From an uncultured Dokdonia sp. (GTDB lineage Bacteria; Bacteroidota; Bacteroidia; Flavobacteriales; Flavobacteriaceae): a stretch of DNA of 10,865 bases. The notes beneath the pieces are model-generated. The model was not told where the DNA came from, ran no database searches, and worked only from the letters and a program-made list of their open reading frames with translations. How positions within the stretch are numbered: position 1 is the first letter of the stretch; each line of letters starts with the position of its first letter. Below, one piece after another: positions 1-5,039 of this stretch. The stretch covers positions 1 to 10,865 of the forward strand of contig CAKZKZ010000638.1 in assembly GCA_937124495.1 (NCBI GenBank), written 5' to 3'. The position numbers were made by a program, and so were the translations under genes.

Positions 1-291
1 AACTACGCCCTAGCTGCATAATCTGAATTATAGTAAGATAATGCCTCGGTCTACAAGGTAGACAAGCAGGAAGTCACTCGAGAGCCTTGGTTTGCGGCAA
101 TCGATATAGTGACTTCGTAAAAGTAAACCTAGCTTTTGTAGGGTCTTGATACAATCGCGAAACTTAATTGAGAATAAGGTAATCCTTGGTAGTTTCTGAC
201 CGGTGGTTGCACGAAAACTAATTAGAAACTAAACGTGTAGAAAGCTATTTCGTTACTTGTTTGGACGGCGGTTCGAGTCCGCCCGACTCCA
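1..291 (+). ncRNA. ssrA: tmRNA (ssrA), 3' part; 5' end outside the window
   Basis: tmRNA rescues stalled ribosomes by acting as both tRNA and mRNA and adding a degradation tag. Bases 1-21 are the end of the tag reading frame and read N-Y-A-L-A-A followed by a TAA stop, the tag end expected in Bacteroidota. Bases 22-230 would hold the pseudoknot region. The tRNA-like end is clear: TAAACGTGTAGAAAGC near 232-246, then a T arm with stem GGCGG/CCGCC around the TTCGAGTC loop at 266-283, then the acceptor strand CGACTCC and discriminator A at 291. The next bases are CTT, so the CCA end is apparently not encoded. The 5' acceptor half and the start of the tag lie upstream of the window. Confidence 0.95.
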
Positions 292-300
292 CTTTATATT

Positions 301-337
301 ACAAAACCTCTATATTTTATAGGGGTTTTGTTGTTTT
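301..337 (+). terminator. Rho-independent terminator of ssrA
   Basis: ACAAAACCTCTATA (301-314) pairs with TATAGGGGTTTTGT (318-331) over 14 bp, with one G-U pair and a TTT loop. A T-rich tail, TGTTTT, follows. It lies 9 bases after the tmRNA 3' end. Confidence 0.85.
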
Positions 338-446
338 AAGCCATCTGGACTGAAAGGACAGATAGTTGCAATTAGAATATGGAGTTTACTTAAGGGTGAA
401 GGCTACCTCTTATTTCTCAAAATTAATTGTAGTTAGTGAATAGATT

Positions 447-506
447 AAAACAAAGTGTGAACTCAATTAGGGTCAATCTATTTCCCGTTCAGGAGCTCAC
501 AACTTT
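447..506 (-). terminator. Candidate terminator of the minus-strand two-gene unit
   Basis: Read on the minus strand, AAAGTTGTGAGCTC (506-493) pairs with GAGTTCACACTTT (464-452), allowing one bulged base and one G-U pair. The loop is about 28 nt. GTTTT follows directly (451-447). It sits 20 bp past the stop codon at 526. The long loop makes it less certain than the ssrA terminator. Confidence 0.5.
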
Positions 507-525
507 CTCTATATACTATAATACT

Positions 526-1032
526 TTAACTCTTTTTCATTCCTTTTGGGATTTCAAATTTTAAAGGTGCTCGAACCTTCCCTCCTACATTTTTACCTTG
601 CACGTGTGGAGTAGGAATAGGTTTCTTTGTTATTTTATTAACTTCTGACCTTCCTTGCATTCCATTAGGTTTACCTCCATCAAAACGTTTTACTGGATTA
701 AAATGCGTTTTTCTTATTGTATGATGCGCTTTATATGTTTCATATTTAAACACTTTATTTTGGTTGTTTCTTTGAAACGACGTGTGATCACCGTAGGCAT
801 ATTTATCAGGCTCTAACTTATTTGAGATTCTTGTTGAGGGCGTACTTGTTTTTATAGGGTCATAATTCGAGAGCGTTCGATTCACATTTAAAGAGCCCGA
901 AGCCGAATTAAAAGTGTTTGGCATAGAGCGTGCCGCTCGCTGAAAGGAAGTGTGCAACTGTGCGGTAACCGCTCCAGTTCCTAATAGCATCGTAATACAG
1001 ATACTGGCTGTAATAAAGGTTTTGTTTTTCAT
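526..1032 (-). CDS. Small basic secreted protein of unknown function (168 aa)
   Basis: I do not recognise a family. Residues 1-24 look like a Sec signal peptide: basic MKNK, a hydrophobic core (ICITMLLGTGAV), and probable cleavage after TA, leaving a mature start at Gln25. The mature part is rich in Lys, Arg, Asn, Thr and Pro, has no Cys, and looks mostly disordered. The hexapeptide HTSFQR occurs twice (27-32 and 83-88). The last 50 residues are Lys- and Gly-rich. The protein is probably periplasmic or exported. It is the second gene of a minus-strand pair, starting 27 bp after the stop of the 653-aa gene. Both genes carry nearly the same 16-nt sequence just before the ATG, which supports both starts and suggests linked expression. 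The coding assignment rests on the signal peptide, that shared leader and the downstream terminator. Confidence 0.75.
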   Translation of the reverse strand: MKNKTFITASICITMLLGTGAVTAQLHTSFQRAARSMPNTFNSASGSLNVNRTLSNYDPIKTSTPSTRISNKLEPDKYAYGDHTSFQRNNQNKVFKYETYKAHHTIRKTHFNPVKRFDGGKPNGMQGRSEVNKITKKPIPTPHVQGKNVGGKVRAPLKFEIPKGMKKS

Positions 1033-1048
1033 AATAATGGTATTTAAT
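1033..1048 (-). promoter_or_regulatory. Translation-initiation leader of the 168-aa gene, near-identical to that at 3022-3037
   Basis: On the minus strand the 16 bases before the ATG are ATTAAATACCATTATT. The upstream gene has ATTAAATACTATTACT, so 14 of 16 match. There is no Shine-Dalgarno sequence, as is usual in Bacteroidota. Confidence 0.5.
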
Positions 1049-1059
1049 TAAGATTGATT

Positions 1060-3021
1060 TTACATTTTTACTTTTAGTTTATGAGTACTAGAAATGGCTA
1101 CTCCTAGAACAGCACTCCACAATATATTTTGCTCGATTTCGTACAGCATTTCTTCAGAAGTTGTTAAGGAATGTGTACTACCAAGTGTCCACAAGGCCCC
1201 CTCAATCGATTCAAGACTAATATTGGTGACCAAACGATTTAATCCTTTTTTGAATCCAATTTTCTTAATTTTTTTAGAGACTAGTTTTTTAAACACCAAA
1301 CGACCTGGACTTAAAATACTACTTGTAATATTGGCAACTAAAAACTGATTGGGATAAAACAAACTCAAGCGTACTTTATCCTGAGCGTACCAAAAGGCTT
1401 TCTTTTTATCTCGAGAAAACGCAGTATTCACTTCGTCATCAAATCCAAGAGTAATTCCATCCTTTAGACCAAACCAAAAAGCTCTACCACTTTCATTTTG
1501 TGGCCAAGCACTGCAAGCTTTATTAAAAAAATACAAAGTAGATCCTGTAATAATTTGACTCTGCCTTTGAAGCTTAAATTCTATGGGCACTTGTATGCCT
1601 TTACCTATTGTTGTCGCATGAGTTAATAATTGATCCAGCAAATCATATTCACTAAATACTGTAGCACCAGCGTACTCCAAAATCACATCCCCAGGCTGAA
1701 ACAAGGTAGACTGGCCCAAAATATTCGCATACTCATTTATGTAGGACACATCAACTCCTGGTTGGAAACGACCATTATAATCAGCCAAACCAAAACCTGT
1801 TGCATATTTGAGATCATAGGGGTTATGGTTTTTAAGAAATGAAATTTGCTTCTTAAGAGAACTATGTAATACTTTGGCTCTGGTTTTCACTTCATCTAAA
1901 TACGAGAACTCGCTAAGGTTTTCTTCAGAAGGAATATAAAGTTGTGGAAGGTTACCGTCCGTTAAAAGATAATAACCACTATATCGAAACTTTTCTGGAG
2001 GCTTATGTCCATAAACGACATCAGTAAAAACAACCATCTCATTTGCTTTCTCGGGTATGTTATTTTCTCTATCATCAATTATAAAGTCGAATGCTTCCGA
2101 ATTGTGTATCACACCTAAATTTTCATTAGAAGTAACATCGGCTTGAAAATACGTGGTGGTTCCATTCGTTTCTAAAGGCATATTATTTATATAATTCACC
2201 AACTCAAAATCTGAGCTATAACTATAGGAATAGACTGCCATATTGGGCGTCTCACCATAGAACAATTCTGTGAATTCTATCTCTTCTCCTGGTTTTAAAT
2301 TATACCATCCTCTATGCTTGGTACGATACAAACTAGTCCCAAACTTTACTGCCACACTTACATGATAGGGGCTTCCATTAACCACCTTCCAATCGGCCAG
2401 CTGCAAATAAGATGATTCCAATTCATGACGGTACTCTTTTGCTGCAGATTCAAAATCTTGAGCCTCTACTTCATCCATTTTTGTTGCTTTTTCAAAATAC
2501 TTGGGTGCCTTTGAAAAAAAACCATCTTTAAGTATAAAATGACCTTCTCTTCCGAGTTTCCACCAAACAAAGCCCAATGATTCTTTTGTAATAAAATGCT
2601 TCATTTGGTGTGAATCACTTATTTTTTCAGTCAGAATATAATTTGATTGGATAGTTGCATCTATATTTTTAGAGATTGAACTTACCTTTCGATCTACTGA
2701 CTCTAAAGTATCACAGTCATTACCATAGATTGAATGCCAATCCACAAACTCTTGCTCATAGGAAATTGGAGCATGAGAAATAAAAAAATAAGGGTCGACT
2801 TGCTCAAATTTATGATCTAACGTTACAATCTCTCCAGGCTTAAGAGTGTATATTTTATCAATTATAGTATCACTTGTCGATACATACCTTACTGAAACAT
2901 CAGTTATATAAGGTAATGAATTGTATATCGTAAGTTTAGTGTTAGTTTGGTTATAATACCAATAAGCGACCAAAGCCAAAACAATTAGTATTACTGCGCT
3001 TGCGTAGATTATTTTTTTCAT
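1060..3021 (-). CDS. Membrane-anchored protein with two DUF1036-like modules and a PDZ-like domain (653 aa)
   Basis: The function is unknown. Residues 5-22 form a single N-terminal hydrophobic segment, a signal anchor or uncleaved signal. Two related modules follow. In the first, at about 29-85, NSLPYITDVSVRY leads to YTLKPGEIVTLDHKF. In the second, at about 210-272, NGSPYHVSVAV leads to GWYNLKPGEEIEFTELF. The NG/NS...VxVAV...GWYxLxPGE pattern resembles DUF1036, although the Cys of classical members is absent. Residues about 418-488 look like a PDZ domain (FQPGDVILEYAGATVF, then a helix and a strand), which would bind extended peptides. The C-terminal 100 residues include a basic patch (578-596) and a hydrophobic stretch (632-644), possibly membrane-associated. 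The gene leads a pair with the secreted 168-aa protein. The start at 3021 is supported by the hydrophobic N-terminus and the shared leader. The DUF1036 and PDZ calls come from pattern reading and need a profile search. Confidence 0.8.
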   Translation of the reverse strand: MKKIIYASAVILIVLALVAYWYYNQTNTKLTIYNSLPYITDVSVRYVSTSDTIIDKIYTLKPGEIVTLDHKFEQVDPYFFISHAPISYEQEFVDWHSIYGNDCDTLESVDRKVSSISKNIDATIQSNYILTEKISDSHQMKHFITKESLGFVWWKLGREGHFILKDGFFSKAPKYFEKATKMDEVEAQDFESAAKEYRHELESSYLQLADWKVVNGSPYHVSVAVKFGTSLYRTKHRGWYNLKPGEEIEFTELFYGETPNMAVYSYSYSSDFELVNYINNMPLETNGTTTYFQADVTSNENLGVIHNSEAFDFIIDDRENNIPEKANEMVVFTDVVYGHKPPEKFRYSGYYLLTDGNLPQLYIPSEENLSEFSYLDEVKTRAKVLHSSLKKQISFLKNHNPYDLKYATGFGLADYNGRFQPGVDVSYINEYANILGQSTLFQPGDVILEYAGATVFSEYDLLDQLLTHATTIGKGIQVPIEFKLQRQSQIITGSTLYFFNKACSAWPQNESGRAFWFGLKDGITLGFDDEVNTAFSRDKKKAFWYAQDKVRLSLFYPNQFLVANITSSILSPGRLVFKKLVSKKIKKIGFKKGLNRLVTNISLESIEGALWTLGSTHSLTTSEEMLYEIEQNILWSAVLGVAISSTHKLKVKM

Positions 3022-3037
3022 AGTAATAGTATTTAAT
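3022..3037 (-). promoter_or_regulatory. Translation-initiation leader of the 653-aa gene, twin of 1033-1048
   Basis: On the minus strand the 16 bases before the ATG are ATTAAATACTATTACT. They differ at two positions from the leader of the following gene. Confidence 0.5.
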
Positions 3038-3126
3038 AAAACATTGTAATTTATAGAACCGAGGGCTACACCTCAATCGATTAGTATCGACTAAAGTATA
3101 AATACATATAACTAATTAAAAATCAT

Positions 3127-3155
3127 CAAATTAAACAGAATATATTTACTTACAA
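3127..3155 (-). promoter_or_regulatory. Candidate promoter of the minus-strand two-gene unit
   Basis: On the minus strand TTG (3155-3153), 18 bases and TTAATTTG (3134-3127) approximate the Bacteroidota pattern TTG...TAnnTTTG, with one mismatch in the -7 box. It would give a 5' leader of about 100 nt. The assignment is weak. Confidence 0.3.
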
Positions 3156-3201
3156 AAGCGTCAAATCTCACTTAACAACAAGCTAAGTAGAGTTTGAAAT
3201 A

Positions 3202-3247
3202 GCTTATATATAAGCGCTGGAATTGGTGCTTTTGCTTATTATTAAGC
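3202..3247. repeat. Pair of matching 14-bp dyads in the divergent intergenic region
   Basis: GCTTATATATAAGC (3202-3215) is a perfect palindrome. GCTTATTATTAAGC (3234-3247) has the same arms, GCTTA/TAAGC, around 4 bases, and both are followed by G. Their centres are 32 bp apart, about three helical turns, so both face the same side of the DNA. This fits a dimeric regulator binding two operators. The 356-bp gap at 3022-3377 otherwise shows only weak promoter-like motifs and no gene. Confidence 0.45.
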
Positions 3248-3335
3248 GATATGAAGATGAAAGGCACATTCGCAACATAAAACAACCTGTTTTTTCACAA
3301 ACTTCTGTTAAAAGTGAAAAATGAAAACAAACGTA

Positions 3336-3362
3336 TTGACTGCTTAAAAATTTGTAACTTAG
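3336..3362 (+). promoter_or_regulatory. Candidate promoter of the 341-aa gene
   Basis: TTG (3336-3338) and TAACTTAG (3355-3362, one mismatch to TAnnTTTG) are separated by 16 bases, shorter than usual. Transcription would start only about 10 bases before the ATG at 3378. The assignment is weak. Confidence 0.25.
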
Positions 3363-3377
3363 ATATAAATTGAGCCA

Positions 3378-4403
3378 ATGGATCTATATAATTTACTCTT
3401 GAAACATCAATCCGAAATCCATAATTTTGACTCTCTTTTTAAAGATGTTGCCACTATAACTGATTATGGCAAAGTATCGAATCTAACAAGCCTCCTTAAA
3501 AAACAATTTCCAAAAACTACTTCTACAAATTCTCCTGGTAAAATTTTCACCAATCACAACTATGTACAATGGGCTGTCTTGTTTCATACCGTATTTGATG
3601 TACCCCTACATATATTTGAACTCCCAAATACTAAAACACTTACTGAGAAACTGAAATCAAAAAATCAAAAAAAAATTCGGGTAAGCCAATTATATGCTTT
3701 TAAAGGCTTGGAAAAAGATCGAGAATTGGCAAAGCAAGAATATGTTAAGACACTCGACTACTTTTTATCTCATTTTACGGAAAGTCTATTTGTATACGAT
3801 TACCTTCAGCGACAATTTCATCCATCTGAAAAGTATATAGAAGCTTATGTAAGAGCTCACGTAGATCTATATAAAACTATTGAAAAAAAGCTGGAGGATA
3901 ATCCAAGTTTAAAATACGCTAGAGTATTTGTTACTCCCACTAAAGAAGCAAACGAGAACATTACAATGATCTCTGAAGATCAAATAATTAAAGAAGTAGT
4001 TGCAGGACTCACCTTGCCCGAATTCGGGCATGTCGTTAAATGTTTAAAAAACTACCCCTCTTTTGAAGATCCACAGAAAACAAGTCATGGTTTTTATATT
4101 GCACAGCCTACTCGTTTATATCACTATGCACTTGTTAATAATGGCACTTACATAATGACTGAACATTTTAAATACAATCCAGATCAGGTACTCAAACCCG
4201 ATATTCTGATTATTGAAAATGGATTAAGCGGACTCTCAGAACTCACTGAAATATACCAACGTGATTTTGAAAAACTAACAGGCAAAAAACGACAAAAACT
4301 AGGTTTGGCAACCCTACGAATTGCTATCGACTCACTACTGGAAGACGATTTAGGCTTAAAGCATGTCTATCTTTTAAAAGAAAAAAAAGTGCTATTATAC
4401 TAG
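3378..4403 (+). CDS. Uncharacterised cytoplasmic protein (341 aa)
   Basis: I do not recognise a family. There is no signal peptide or membrane segment, so the protein should be cytoplasmic. The N-terminal half (about 1-180) is helical and charged, with a Lys-rich stretch at 92-101. The C-terminal half (about 180-341) looks like a compact alpha/beta domain. Its strands include ARVFVTPT (181-188), HGFYIAQPTRLYHYALV (237-253), GTYIMTEHF (256-264) and PDILIIENGL (274-283), and helices follow. The conserved-looking HGFYIAQ and PDILIIENG segments would be the best search seeds. There is one Cys (222). The gene is divergent from the two-gene unit, sharing the region with paired dyads, and lies 246 bp upstream of the Ubl operon on the same strand. 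That gap argues against simple co-transcription, so its link to the operon is unproven. Bases 4381-4388 are a run of eight A in the last codons. Confidence 0.75.
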   Translation: MDLYNLLLKHQSEIHNFDSLFKDVATITDYGKVSNLTSLLKKQFPKTTSTNSPGKIFTNHNYVQWAVLFHTVFDVPLHIFELPNTKTLTEKLKSKNQKKIRVSQLYAFKGLEKDRELAKQEYVKTLDYFLSHFTESLFVYDYLQRQFHPSEKYIEAYVRAHVDLYKTIEKKLEDNPSLKYARVFVTPTKEANENITMISEDQIIKEVVAGLTLPEFGHVVKCLKNYPSFEDPQKTSHGFYIAQPTRLYHYALVNNGTYIMTEHFKYNPDQVLKPDILIIENGLSGLSELTEIYQRDFEKLTGKKRQKLGLATLRIAIDSLLEDDLGLKHVYLLKEKKVLLY

Positions 4404-4477
4404 ATTGAACAGTATTCTTAATCCTAGAAGAACTCAACAGGTTCGCTTGATCAAGTTCTGTCGTTTTTAGACAGCTA

Positions 4478-4489
4478 GGGGGGGGGGGG
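4478..4489. repeat. Poly-G tract (12 G)
   Basis: Twelve consecutive G in an AT-rich gap, flanked on both sides by ACAG (4471-4474 and 4490-4493). Homopolymers of this length slip during replication and are common phase-variation sites. It lies 160 bp before the start codon of the Ubl gene and outside any convincing reading frame, so any effect would be on transcription or RNA structure. Confidence 0.85.
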
Positions 4490-4583
4490 ACAGATAACTG
4501 TATTCCCTTAATGGAAACTCGAAGATCCTCCGAAGGTAATCCACCCCACCCTCACGAATTCAAGTAAAACCACTTCTATTTTA

Positions 4584-4610
4584 AAGTATTTCATACTTCT
4601 TTCGCGAAAG
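4584..4610. promoter_or_regulatory. Two adjoining inverted repeats before the Ubl operon
   Basis: AAGTAT-TTC-ATACTT (4584-4598) is followed immediately by the perfect 12-bp palindrome CTTTCGCGAAAG (4599-4610), 39 bp before the start codon. The position suits an operator, or a hairpin near the transcript start. The second motif may also be a dispersed flavobacterial repeat, which a genome-wide count would settle. Confidence 0.4.
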
Positions 4611-4649
4611 CGTAATAAATATTATAAATTGTATACTTAAAACATAAAT

Positions 4650-5039
4650 ATGCTACTAAAAATTACGGATGAGTCACTCACCGGAGCTATTTTAAACGCT
4701 ATTGAAGTCAACATTAAAAATGAAATAGTAACGGTTAAAGATATTATTGCTGCTCGTGTGGAAGCAGAAGTTGAAAATTATAATGATAAAGTGCCCGAAT
4801 ACTTTAACGGTCTTGTAAGACCTTCTGATGCCGAAAAAACACTGAATGGTTTTAAGCTTAAAGAAAAAAGGAAAATAGACGCTGAAAAACAGACGTATAT
4901 AGCTTATCAAGCTTTTGAGAATAATGGTTTTCTCGTTTTAATAGATGATCAACAAGCGGAAAGTCTTGAACAAGAAGTATTACTTGAAAAAAACGCAACG
5001 GTAAGTTTTCTAAAACTAACTCCATTAATAGGCGGATAA
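4650..5039 (+). CDS. MoaD/ubiquitin-like protein with C-terminal Gly-Gly (129 aa)
   Basis: This is probably a beta-grasp carrier protein that its neighbouring E1 would adenylate at the C-terminus, for protein conjugation or sulfur transfer. The chain ends exactly in TPLIGG (124-129). The preceding part, LVLIDDQQAESLEQEVLLE (95-113) then ATVSFLKLTPLIGG (116-129), follows the MoaD/ThiS order of strand, turn, strand and final PPVxGG-like tail. The N-terminus fits a beta hairpin (MLLKITDES, then NAIEVNI) and a helix (VTVKDIIAARVEAEVENYN, 27-45). A charged insertion at about 46-90 makes it longer than MoaD or ThiS, which are about 65-85 aa. No residues follow the Gly-Gly, so no peptidase is needed to expose it. 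The stop codon overlaps the next start (TAATG). The Ubl call is inference from motif, length and E1 neighbour; a structure prediction would decide it. Confidence 0.72.
   Translation: MLLKITDESLTGAILNAIEVNIKNEIVTVKDIIAARVEAEVENYNDKVPEYFNGLVRPSDAEKTLNGFKLKEKRKIDAEKQTYIAYQAFENNGFLVLIDDQQAESLEQEVLLEKNATVSFLKLTPLIGG

Larger units (their letters stand above)
4404..4649. other. Intergenic region upstream of the Ubl operon
   Basis: The 246-bp gap holds no convincing gene. From left to right it carries a perfect palindrome CTTGATCAAG (4446-4455), a small CTGTC/GACAG hairpin (4458-4474), a run of 12 G (4478-4489) followed by a second GACAG, a C-rich stretch around 4541-4553, and two adjoining dyads at 4584-4610. 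I found no exact TAnnTTTG promoter box before the ATG at 4650. Confidence 0.6.

Noticed and set aside
1094..1842. Short plus-strand open frames (1094-1348 and 1630-1842) opposite the 653-aa gene
   Set aside because: They lie antisense within a well-supported gene, lack recognisable domains and have no credible start region.
4471..4493. Poly-G tract as a coding phase-variation switch
   Set aside because: No plausible reading frame runs through the tract to join the upstream or downstream gene; stops are close on both sides.
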